Source of the DNA: Hyaloperonospora brassicae
Lineage: Eukaryota; Oomycota; Peronosporomycetes; Peronosporales; Peronosporaceae
Length of the DNA stretch: 64,000 bases
Direction of reading: 5' to 3'
NCBI GenBank assembly: GCA_947650285.1
Contig: CANTFL010000665.1
Coordinates: 186,001 to 250,000, forward strand
Made by a program: the position numbers and the translations under genes. Positions within the stretch are counted from its first letter, which is position 1. Each line of letters starts with the position of its first letter. Shown in pieces: positions 32,306-43,958 of the stretch. The notes under the pieces are model-generated. The model did not search any database. It saw only the letters and a list, made by a program, of their open reading frames with translations, and had not been told where the DNA came from.

Positions 32306-35300
32306 TAACTTTATCAGGTTTACAATGTACCAGAAATGTTGGCAAAGTTTGCATTCAAGTTTTGCATTACAATAGGTCGTCCTCTTTTGCAGAAATAAAT
32401 CACCAACACATTGTGGACGTTGGTGCAGAGAATTGAGGTCACACAATTGTAATGCGATTCGTCACGTCTCATTATTCGAATGTCGAAGTTTAAACCAGTT
32501 TCCTTATAAACTCAACACAGTAAGCTCCAATCAAGACAAACTCTACAGCTAAAGTCATCAGTCCACAGAGCTCCTACTATTGCACCATCATTTGCCCCTT
32601 TTGCAGTTCAATCGCCGTTTCTTCCCGAAATAACCTGATCGCACACACACGCAAACTCTTTTCTCAGCTTGTCTTCTGAATGTTGTCGTATAATTGTTCA
32701 AACAAACTAGACTTACCCATCTTTAAATGTAACTTTTCAATCCGTATAATTCCTTGTATGTTATTGCTCGTCTTGCGTACCCGTCAGATGCGTTATCTTG
32801 GGATCAACGTAACGTACTTATAGGACTTACAATCTTGTTTGGAGTTAAAAATTGGTAGTTTCAATATCACATAGGAATATTCACGCAACTTTCCTGATAA
32901 ATATGTGAAACCTCTTGTGGATAGCTAATTATTTCTTGGTATCGTTCCCGTGACATATTGCCGACTATTAATGTCGTCGTACTTATGATCCATCTTTTGG
33001 CTCTTATATGCACTTAATTTGACACTTGTGGAGTCTATAACAGTTGATCCGTCTCACGGGATCGCACAGGTTCAATAAGCAGTCATCTATGTTGTTGGGG
33101 AAAAGGACAAGCAAATTAGCTCAAACTACTAGGTCACTAACTCTTTGTATTCCATATCTTTGCCTACTGAATCCTTTGCGACAATAAAGACTACCCATCT
33201 TGTCGATCATGATAACCTTTGCGACAATGCAGTGTTTGGCAACTGCAAAGCCTAGGTAATCATAACTCTCCACTACTCTTAGACGACCGAGGAAAGGACG
33301 GAGTACTCACATAATGTATGTAACTCTGCATTCTTCACCTTTTGTACTCGTCTGAAGAGCGACTTGGATACTTCTGCATGACTTTTGTTAATGTAGATTG
33401 CAATCGGGTTTAAGATAAGAAGGGAAATAGTGCTAAACCATCATATGAAAGCAGTTATAGTCGATATGATGCTCTATCGAGCTGCCTTAAACTGTCTTAA
33501 GTTCGTATTATGCAATGTTTCGATACTTAATCCATTTGGGCTTCTGAACATCTGACTTTATTCGCAAATATGTAATAATGCTTTGCGTGCATCTGCTTCA
33601 GATCGCAGTTTGATGTGCCTGATGAGATATTGCGATGACGCCAACTAATCAAAAATCGATTTTAATGTCAGCGCGGCTGTTTTGAAGGTCGGGAGGCCAA
33701 AATGATCGCTGCTGAAGAAAAATCTGCGTTCGTCTATGGCAGTTCATTGAGCTCAGTTAATCTTAAGCAACCGAAAAAACTGCAAAAATGCATATCTACA
33801 TGCGAGGGTCTACTGACATGTTTCATTCGTACTGCACTGAACAATCCCTGTTTTATCTCGACAACATCGGTCACCATCAACATATGAACTTAACCGATAC
33901 GATTAAATCTAATGTGTCTATAACGCAACTCAGCTATGATAGAAAAACATTGGCCTCTTCTCCTTTCGATGTTTGTCAATTATGCAAGCAATCGCACATG
34001 CCCAAGCTAATGATGTTGGCAATGATACAATACCGACTTTGGCCGAAGAATGTTTTATGACATTCTGTAGGGTCATTGTAACAAAACTTAGCACTACGGG
34101 AGAATTCTGCAACGTTCGCGTTGAATTGTTTTAGCTAAATGAAAGTCGCTTTGATTTCAACATCGTATAGCAATCGAAACAAGATCAAGTAGTCTATTAC
34201 GATCATCCTGTTCAACGTAATGGCAATTTAAAACGTAACGAGCTATCGTGTATCGAGATTTTTCTGTCCACGCATGACTTTAACATAGACATTCTATCTA
34301 CCGCTTGCGTTGCTGTAGACGGAATTCTTATGTTGAGGTTATGCCCTTGTGTTGGTCAGTACTAGGGCTATACATGAACTGATATAGGAAAAGAACCTTC
34401 TTCTAACGAAGTAGGTAGTACACGTGAGTATTGAAACAAAAGTAATTCACTCATTAACACAAAAAGTGTTGTAAATTGAGAATGTGGGAACCCTTTCATT
34501 ATTATTCGTCGGTTCGGACTATGGGCAATCATGTAAACAATTTTTGGCATGGGCATTGGTTCCTCAATGTATCACGCCACTGTCCATTCACCAAATGACT
34601 AATATGACTAGCAACACATTTTGTCATGAATCTGTAGTCATTTGGGTCATAATCGTTGCTCTAAAACATGGGATATATATCTTACGAATACTTCGTCACT
34701 TTCAGTCATATATGTTGGTGCTTAGAGGCGCTTTGTCTTCTTCAGCAAGTGGAACTTTCATGTGTATAGATGTGATTTCATGTAAAGTTAAGAATAAAGA
34801 TACGAACGAATATAGGATTTTTTTCTTCTCGGATTGAAGACATGTACTAATAATCGCCTTCTATTAATTTCGGAGACAATGACTTTCAGCAGCTGATATA
34901 TCTCAGAAGACAATGCTGTACATAAACTAACTAATTTCTGCTAACAATTTTTGTGTCCTTCTCTATATGTCGTGCTTGGCCTTTTTGCAATCTTTAATCG
35001 TTGGATACCTCGAATAAAACCCCGCGATGCCGCATGTAAAATGAAAGTATTTGTGAAAATGATAGGACGTAGCTACGGGATGGTCAATGCCCAGATTAAT
35101 AACAGACTACGGGTCGCGGTAGTCAGCCACGATCAACGTTTTATTGTAACGATGACACCGGCGCCTTTCCAAAGGGCATGAAATTACAGAATACAGATCC
35201 GAATAGTTGCTTTATCCTGATCTGAACCCTGACTATAATCAAAACTTATATCATGAAACATGTGTATCGCACACTTCGCTGCAACGTCAATTTTCACATT

Positions 35301-38300
35301 TGCAGTAACGAGGGAAGCAGTGAGGCTTAAAACGTGAGTGTGAGCGCATACGTTTTGTTCGAAACAGCAAATGTTTGTAAATTGGCATGGCATTTTGACG
35401 TCTCTTGCAGCTCAATGATCTTTTTTGAAGTCCCAAAGTGCGCATCTCCCCTTCTAGAAGCTTCTGCAGCTGCAGCTGACTCTAAAGGTATCAATGCAAG
35501 AATCCCTATTAATAAAGAGTGGATATGAATCGCATTCGATAAGGCGGAAAATACAGAATGCTTGTTGTCAAAAGGAAACCATCCATATACTAGGCATAAG
35601 TGCGGTGATGTGGTCCGAATCTTTAATCCGTGTGGCAAAAGTAGAAGCTTGTATCTATGGATAGTATCGTAGGTATTCTGATAGAATTTTTTTTATAATT
35701 TACTAAATACAGATAGCTTTATCCATTTGCGTAAGATCGACCGAATAACTGATCTACTATTCCCCTACACGTGAGGTTTCCATCGCATCTATACTCTGTA
35801 AATATATGAATAACTAACCATTTTAGCGGCAGATTTTTGATATGACTATGTTACACGAACACGACTAAGTAAACGGTGATATATTAAAATACTAAGCCGT
35901 TTGCAATTTGTATCAAACAAACTAGCATTTCTGTTATAATATATCTTGTCGCGGCATCCAAATTAGCGAAAGCATTTGTTACCTTTCACTGTATTGCGTT
36001 GAATCTATAGACTGCGCCTAGGTAAGGTTTAGCTAATCCAATCATCCTACAGGCTCAGGTACATATGTGCAAAAACAAATATGCTTAGGCTCTCCTTAGA
36101 CTCTTCTGGTTCAAACGTTTTGGTCCGGTATTTAATTTTGGGATACAAAATAGCTCTCGATCGCATAAAGTATAAATAAGTGCATAAAAGACTTGTTCGT
36201 TTTATTCGTGTTCAATTGTAGTAGGTATCAGCATAATCGATAATAACTATACAAAGTATAGACAGTGAACGATCATGCATACTCACATCAACTTCGACCA
36301 CTATCCTGCACATTGAACATGCACGGGCCGCGTCGTATGATACAACATCGTCAAAGAAATGAATTCATATACGTAAATTACATTTGTATGAGATCTTGTC
36401 CCCATCCAGCATCCCTCCATTTCAATGTGCTCACCCCGTTACGTTTGTTAATTTCACTAAAGTGTACACATTACTTTATTAGGGAGATACAATTGAATTA
36501 GCAGATGTAGCACGTTGTATACTCTGCGATTGATGGGTGCTTAGGTCCATTATCAGTCAGTAAAATACCGACACTTTAGTTGAACAACTCAAATGAGTCC
36601 AGGGATATCATTCTTACTTACGATTCAAAAAGACATAAATATTAATGAAATTTATTTTTCTACTAAACTTACTAATTGTTTTGAAGCTTCCTCTTATCCA
36701 CGAGTGCGCTAAGAACGCTATTTCTTACCCCATTATATTTATCGAAAAACAAAGTTCGAACACTTCTGCCGTCGGTACAGCTATATGTGTCCAAGCTCAT
36801 AATACTTTATCGAGGCTACTAGCTGCTGTATCATATCCCTTGTCATGTATACTTTATTGATCGATATACTCTGTCAGCACGAAGCTGATTCAATCACTAG
36901 CATGAGTTACTAGGAATTTTCTAACCAGCAATCAATGTGTCTCATCGATTATAAATATAGGTCTTGAACCCGACCTTGAAATGACTCCAGAAGACGCATG
37001 AGGATATGCATTGAAGATTTTGCAGCTTGTACGTCTGTATAAGGGTGTACGTGTATGAGTCTCTGTGCTAGAGTTAAACAGCTGATAGGACACCTTACAG
37101 GCAACATTAATAAGCACTGAATAGGTCAAACGGGTAAACATGGCAGTGTGGACCTACTGGTTACCTATTCAATTCCCGGTAGGAAGTATACTTTGAGGCT
37201 TAGCATTTAACTTTTCTTGCTGTTTTTGTTTCACTAGCACTGTCCTGCCATGGAGTAACCCCCCCGCTTGTATAACTAAAGTCCAAATCACTATAAACGG
37301 GGTCTATGCGATAGACAGAGCATCGTAGGTGAGACGAGGGCTCGACAATGGCATTACGTAGATCTAGTTAGAGCACTTGGAATGGATAATAGTAACGGCA
37401 ACGGTAGGAAAAGAAAAATACAATAAAAAAAGTCACTGCTGGTGTTTCTTCTTGACAAAATAGTTTCGTGTTCTTCCAAATTAATAGGAATATAGTCAAC
37501 ACAAGCTACAATGCGACCAAGCATTTTCCACGCTTACCTGAATTGTGAGTGTGGTTGAATGAATTCTCTACGGTATCGTCAATCGGAAATGAAGGTACCA
37601 GAACCCCGGATACCCCACGACTAAATTTCGCTAATTGGCGGATGATCAGGATGTCTTGAAGTCATTGTCCTTTTACTTTGGGTTATGATGAAGGTGAGGA
37701 CCATTTTTGCCCAAATCGTTGACGTTTCTCCTCTTTATGTGCAAAGTTAATCGTTCGCATTGAGTAGCGCATGGAAGCCTATCACATCATACTACTCTTC
37801 GTCAAAACTTGACCGCAATTGTGCTGCTCATCATTCTTAAATACTAAACTATTGATTAATGCGATGCGATGGGCTTTGACGAAATGGTCGCGAAGCTGTA
37901 TTGAAAATAAGTAGTTATCTGCTCGATATCGCCTTTAAGTATATGCATAGCTTCCATCACGACATGTGTTAGCGCCTCAACGTGATGCTCATTTTGAAAG
38001 GAAGCACACATGTCTGTAATTATGCCTCGTATGTCTGTAAGTAATTTATCCAGTAACTTATTGTCACATATTGCGTCTCATGCTAATGTAACTTAATCAA
38101 ATTCTGAATCCATAGTGCTATTTCAACTCGTCGCTCACCAGATATGCAAATCATCCTTATAAATGACATAGCGTTGATGTAGTCACTTCCTTTGATAGAT
38201 AAAAAGCTGTGAAATGGCGAGCCTTGTTAAGTCATAGCACGAAGTTTGAGCAATCGTAATGTATTTAGTATCTAAGAACATTAATATTAAGGGTAATGAT

Positions 38301-39659
38301 ACTTTCACTCTCCATTTTTACTATCTTCACCTCCCTGAAACAAAAACAGGGTACCTTTATTTATAACCTAGTGCGATGAACAAGGTCACACGTTGTGTAC
38401 GGCTGTTGTATAACAAGATGATCTTGCGTACAACATCGTCCTACGTCTATTGAGAATATGCGCGTTGGGATAATGCGTGTTCAACTGGCGAATGACAATA
38501 GTATCACGGATGGTTGAGAGACCAAGGTTGCAGTTGTGTAAGAATCTAAATACGGAGATCTATAAGCTAGTATGTATATACATGTTTGCAGTACTACAAC
38601 AAGTAGGTGAGGTCAACAGATAACGCTGAACGATTATGCATTGTATATTTCGTGCTACAGAAGACAAGCGGGTATCTAAGTGTGATACAATCTACGTATT
38701 GTCTAAAAAAAGAATTATACTCTCGGATGGAGCTGAAGAAAATAAAAAATGTTTTCCTATGAGGTCAAGCGGATGTCGTACACGCCTGGGATGTTTGGAA
38801 GATGGATGCTAGAGATATAGAATTCCGCGAGCGACAGTTGCGCACGAGCGTGATCTCAAGCGGCGCTACACGACTGTGCAGAATATCTTTTATTGCGTCA
38901 TACGAACCTTTTTACAGTGCCGTAGTTGCGTACTAATTGGATCACATGCTGGTACATAATTTAGCTGCTTACTTTAATAAAGGGATCAAAATGAAAAATA
39001 AAAAGAATAGCAAAAACGTGTCGTATACTGCAATACCGACCCTACATCATCTTAACGATAATCGGAAGCGAAGCAGACTGAAAACATGCTACTTGCTCGT
39101 ACCGTACTTCCCGCAGGTGCGCTTCCGTTTTGATTTTGTTGTTTTGTTGTTTTGTTGTTTTGTTGTTTTCTTGTTGTGTTTTTAACCATGCAGTTGACGA
39201 TACATAGACCACGATGCTCTATCCGCCATGACCAATCAGTGATGCTTGTTTCACTGTGCCCACGCCTCTTACCGATTCGACGATCTCTGTACGTTACTGA
39301 GTATCTACTGGTGCATGAGCGCTTGTTGTGCCAATATTGTCTGCAAATACTGCACGTCAGAGTCAAGATATCAGGCCCCTCGATAAACTAAATGTAGGAG
39401 GGTCTTGCAGCTTATTTTGTAGGTTTTTGCTCCGAATGGTCTTCCTTTTGGTTTTGTTTCGACTTGATCTCTCACCGACACGCTTGTACCCGTCAATATT
39501 GTATCAGTGATGTGGGCTAGAATTTTTTTTTATATGTTGGTGCTGAGTCGAATAATTGAAATAGATGTAGTGCCAAGTCATCAATTTGAACGTTGCTTTC
39601 AACATATCCTGCATCAGAAGCAGAAATAACCTTTTCGATCCACCAATGCGATTCGAATC
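32306..39659. other. 7.3 kb AT-rich gene-poor region
   Basis: No gene is supported. Frames are short and lack domains. A 47-codon open stretch on the minus strand at 37862-38000 (HVVMEAMHILKGDIEQITTY) reads like real protein and may be a transposon remnant. A Leu-rich start at 36645 looks signal-peptide-like but the frame has no effector motif. Most of this is probably old, decayed transposon DNA. Confidence 0.5.
39133..39175. repeat. TTTTGTTG microsatellite
   Basis: About five copies of an 8-bp TTTTGTTG unit in the AT-rich region. Confidence 0.85.
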
Positions 39660-41180
39660 TTATAGTGTGAAGGGTATATCAGCGTTGTTTCCTTTTTGAG
39701 CAGAGTGCTTGCACGGTAGGACTATAGTCAATCGGAATTCGGAATCACATCGATAGGTGAATGCATAGTGTTCTTGGACAAGGGTGAGCACATAAAACGA
39801 GGGCTTATACACAACTTGGGTGTATATGGGCGCTGCTGCGAATGTTCGTTGTTTCATGAGATCACCCTCAGCGTGCATCTTGTTCAGATCCACCACTTGG
39901 TGCTCGATCGCCAAGTGGAGACTATGAAACAATGTGAGAAGATCACCTACCGACGATCGAAAAAAGCGCTTCAGGTACAAATGTACTGACTCAGCTCTAG
40001 ATGTAGTGGAACAGCTAAGGTGGAAGACGTCTCGCGCCCACGGTTCATATACTTCTCATTGTGCTTGACCCACTTTCTATCCAGGTAAAGTGTGACGAAA
40101 GAGAGGTGTCGGTACTTGGTCTGAAATTTGTCCCATTGTGCTTCGAAAACTCCGACATTTGACGCACAGCAGAGAGCGCTTCAATCAGCTATCATCATTT
40201 CCTATTGATCGTCATTCATATAGTGAGATTTGCACCTAGCAACAGCATTTTTATTAATATGCTAGCGGCCACAGCAATGTTGTCGCATTCGGAAATATCT
40301 GCTGCTTAGCATTTAAGAGAGCCGAATCGTTGTCGCTGACCACAATCCGCGGAATTTCGTCATTTCTCTGACTCTTAAGCACCTTCTTAAGAGCAATTAA
40401 AGCCGATTTGTAGTCCTTCTCGTTCTCCCTGAACTCATATGTTGTGGGAATGAGTAATGACTTACCAAATGGGGTGACGCCGACACTATTGAGCATGGGC
40501 ATCTTGAACTTATTTGTCTCGGTCGTGCAGTCGAGTACGATGACGTCACAGAATCCTGCAGCAAGAGCGATGGATTGAGGATTTGCAAAAATTAAGCGGC
40601 AAATTTGACCGTTTGCGTCAAGACTGACATAACAGCAGGAGTTTTATTGCTTGCAGCTCTTCGAACAGCGCGTTAACCGACATACGTTAATTTAAGTACT
40701 CTCTGTGCCCCTTCTGTTTGTCAGTGTATACATCCCTGCTTACGCTGCAGAGTTCTCCATAATCCTGTCAAAGATTCGCAATTTGCTCTTTTGGCCGCAC
40801 ACATGCTCTCTCTAGTCAAAGCGCTTGCTTTGCTGCTTAATTTTTAGCTGTCTAGCGCAAGAATGCATGTCGAGGTTTGTGGACATGATATTATTGTGCG
40901 CCCATTCATGTCGAGTCACCTGCTACATCTTGTCAACTCCGATCTGGCGCGCTATGAGTCGGTACTCGCATCCTGAAAGTTTTGTCTTGGTCTTTCGCGC
41001 TACAGCAGTAGACCTGTATGATCCCGCTCGGTCGCACACAACAATCATTTTTCCTTTTTTATAGTCGGATCTGAAGATAGAAAGAGAAACCTTAATTTTG
41101 CGCGCTTTCGATTGGAGAGCCGTGAACGTCTCCTTTGCCGAAGGATACTTGACTTCGAAGAAGCCATCACACTCCATCAA
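39660..41180 (-). pseudogene. Decayed MULE transposase
   Basis: Minus-strand pieces in family order. N-terminal zinc-binding/FAR1-type block at 41180-40923 (FRSDYKKGKMIVVCDRAG, STAVARKTKTKLSGCEYRL). Core at about 40620-40254 (LNSVGVTPFGKSLLI, then IPRIVVSDNDSALLNAKQQI with the DNDSALLNA motif). C-terminus at 39980-39660 (SSVGDLLTLFHSLHLAIEHQ, YAFTYRCDSEFRLTIVLPCK), a SWIM-like region. Stops and frameshifts separate the pieces. I did not find its terminal repeats. Confidence 0.8.
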
Positions 41181-41826
41181 ATAGCAAGCATTTCCTTATG
41201 GTAGTTGTGAAGTTTAAAAAGTGAATGGTAGTGCGTAGTACCAATTGACATAGTTGCCATCACTGATCCCGTATAAGTTGTAAAATACACCCAATCTTAA
41301 TTCCAGAGGAGTGAGAATAGTAAAAATGGGGGGGGGGTGAAATCTCATTACCCAATATTAAACGACTAGTATAGAATGCGATGTGACAAAGACTGTCGTT
41401 CATATGCGCTCCACATGAAAAAATTGCGAATTCCGTGTTATGTCAATTTGAACGTCGTTAAGCAAGCCGAATACGTTCTCAGGAATATATATATATATAT
41501 GTATATTCAATGAAGTCATAATGATGCTCGGATAATTTCTGCATATACAAGCATAAGATAGCATGTTAGTTGTTCGTAAGTTCAGACCTGTCACGTTTCC
41601 GACTACCCCATCGCCCCTCCGTGCTCACAATTGGCCTATGTGGTAAAGAAATCACGAAATTTTACCGTTGAGTTGGGGCGTGGGGGCACACAGATCATAG
41701 TCTTTAATTAAGTCCAACAATAATTCTGTTTGGGAGATTACTAGCTAGGATGGGTGGCTCACGATCGGGTGCTGAAACGTACCCGATCGTGCGATCGTGT
41801 ATATCAAGGGTGGGATAAGTGGTGAC
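41181..41826. other. Spacer to family-2 element, with a perfect hairpin
   Basis: AT-rich, with a G9 run near 41330 and a TA microsatellite near 41487. A perfect 11-bp inverted repeat (41760-41770 and 41781-41791, arms CACGATCGGGT/ACCCGATCGTG, 10-nt loop) sits 36 bp before the LTR. The target-site duplication GTGAC is at 41822-41826. Confidence 0.6.
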
Positions 41827-42218
41827 TGTAACGGGGCACACCCTTGCGTGAACTTAATGCAAGGGTATCGGCGCCCCGACAGACGTATACAAGGCAAGCG
41901 AGGAAGCGTGGGTAAGGTAAAAGTAGAACTGTTATATTAACATAATTAAGGCTTTTAACTACTGTCTCTTTGTTTGACTTAACTTAATTATACTAACTCA
42001 TCTGAGTGTATGGTGACGTCTCGTCACCACTCATTGCGCGAATCTTGCGGCGATTGGTGGGTTGATATCATCAAGATATCAACCAATGAACAGACCCTTT
42101 GGTCGACTCTTCAATATCACCACTTTGGTGATATTGTTTTAAAGAATATTCAACTTCATATTCTTTATTGTCACTTTCTTTAAAGTGACAATTTCATGTA
42201 ACGGGCTGCCCCGTTACA
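41827..42218 (-). repeat. 3' LTR of family-2 element (392 bp)
   Basis: Bounded by TGTAAC and GTTACA. Nearly every segment folds on itself, for example GGTTGATATC (42060-42069) with 42075-42084. It matches the 5' LTR and the solo LTR at 20823-21215. Confidence 0.93.
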
Positions 42219-42233
42219 TCACCCCCCCCTTAA
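42219..42233 (-). other. Polypurine tract of family-2 element
   Basis: Reads AAGGGGGGGGTGA on the minus strand directly against the 3' LTR, the expected plus-strand primer for reverse transcription. Confidence 0.8.
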
Positions 42234-42350
42234 CTGATAGTCACCGTGTGACCATCGAAAATATGGCGGCCACCCGTTGGCCACCATTGGGACAGGGAGC
42301 ACTTGTTGGGTCCGTTCCATTCACTTTCCGTTTGACCTCGCATAGTTAAC

Positions 42351-43958
42351 ATGTCTATGCGAGGTGACTCAAGACCTACACAGCCCTGTGCTGTGCCAGC
42401 CTCTGCGGCAGACGATTCGTCGTCTGCTGCTCCTTCTTTGCCTGCAGTAACAGGTGCTGCAGGTGCACGCGGCAACTCACCGCGTGCGCATGATGACCTC
42501 GACGTAGAGGTATTCTACTCTGGCGAGTCAGACGTGTCTGACTCGGGTAATGCGCCAGAGGCGTCTCGCTCACCGGCGACGCCTCAGTGTTCGCCAAGGC
42601 CACTGCCGAACGAACGGACTAGTGATTTGCATCACAGTCTGTTCGGCAGTGATGACGATGATCAGGGCGGTGAGGAATATTATTCCTTACCACCACCGGC
42701 TCGTGCTCCTTCGCACGAGCGACTTGACGATGGTGCAACCCATCGTCATACTGACAACCGTGGTACCGACAAAGGTACCACTGTGAAGCGTGATGAGTCG
42801 AAGCCGTGGCGTTTGCCCGAACGGCTTATCAATAGCTTGTCTCAAGAGACAAGCCAACACCATCGAATACCCTTATTCGATGCGACTGAGCTTCACGGCT
42901 TGAGTTCCAGCGCGAAGAACTTTCGCGCTGAAGAAGACTTTTATCTCGATGTCTTTCTTAGACATCGATGGTACAATAGCAACCAAAAGCGTGAAAAAAC
43001 ATCGCTTTTGGCTGCGTGGAACGCGTTCGTCCAAAACGTAAAGTATTTTGGACGAGAAGGGTGGCTCAAGAAACTTGAGGCGACACGCCTCAGGTTCGAA
43101 AAGCGAACGCCAACCGGTGCTAGGTACCGGTTGCACTGTTTATCAAGAGAGGCAGGTATTCCTTGCCTCACATGGGGAGAACCTTGTGCGAGTTGTGTTG
43201 ACAACTCGCAGCGTGCACATAGGGATGTGTATTCCCTAGATTCGCCCTGGGGAAGGGCACACATCTCGGCTGAGATGCGTGACGCGATTGCAAACTTGCA
43301 ATCCGTCTACAAGTGCCAAAAGCGCGTGTTTACCGATGGGCCACAGGACTCATCGGATGGGTCTCGTCATACTGGCGGACGAGACCTTCAACATCCATCA
43401 ACAGCTGAGAGCGGGGCTCCCAGCTGTTCCAATAGGGTGGATACCCCCGCCACTGGACGAGGTAGCTCGTCCTTGATCCTGAATCGTCACGGTGATTCAA
43501 GATACGCTCCACTAGAAAGCGTTGATCACCGTGAGCATCCACCAAAGGATGTGGTGGAGGAGGAAAGACCTCCTCCAGATGATTCGGCTCACCATCTCGA
43601 CCCTTACGAGATGGATCGCGCAATCGATGAATTGCGCGATGACTTGAAGCACGAGCGCGACCGGCGCTACGCTTTGACTGATACCGTGCGGAAGAACCGC
43701 AAGGATCCAAGGCTGATCGGGCGAGGGATCGCGCCGATTATGCCACAGCGCAGCTTCAGGGCGAGCTGGATGTCCGCTCCCTATTCGGCGAGCTGGCGAC
43801 AGCTCGCGGGGAGATATCTCGGTTGAGTTCCGAGGTATCATATCTGCGCGACCAGACGGATCGTCTGGAGCGCGAACGCAAGAACTTGATGGATGTTCTT
43901 GAACGTGGGGGCTATCTTCATCGGAAGAAGAAGGCTCGTACTGACAGTACGACCTAAG
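42351..43958 (+). CDS. Family-2 extra gene antisense to pol (coiled-coil protein)
   Basis: A 491-codon open frame starts at ATG 42351, opposite in strand to gag-pol. It stops at 43826, but a frame change near 43700 lets the protein continue to a TAA at 43956-43958 as a classic coiled coil (GELATARGEISRLSSEVSYL, then LRDQTDRLERERKNLMDVLE). I infer about 535 residues broken by one frameshift. The N-part is acidic and Ser-rich. The middle (about residues 185-300) has aromatic and Cys-containing stretches (LLAAWNAFVQNVKYFGREGW). The first 1 kb lies downstream of pol; the last 600 bp overlaps the pol C-terminus and chromodomain. No known family is recognised. Confidence 0.65.

Noticed and set aside
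36645..36860. Possible secreted effector with a Leu-rich start
   Set aside because: The start looks like a signal peptide, but there is no RXLR-EER, LFLAK or cysteine-rich pattern, and the region is AT-rich TE debris.
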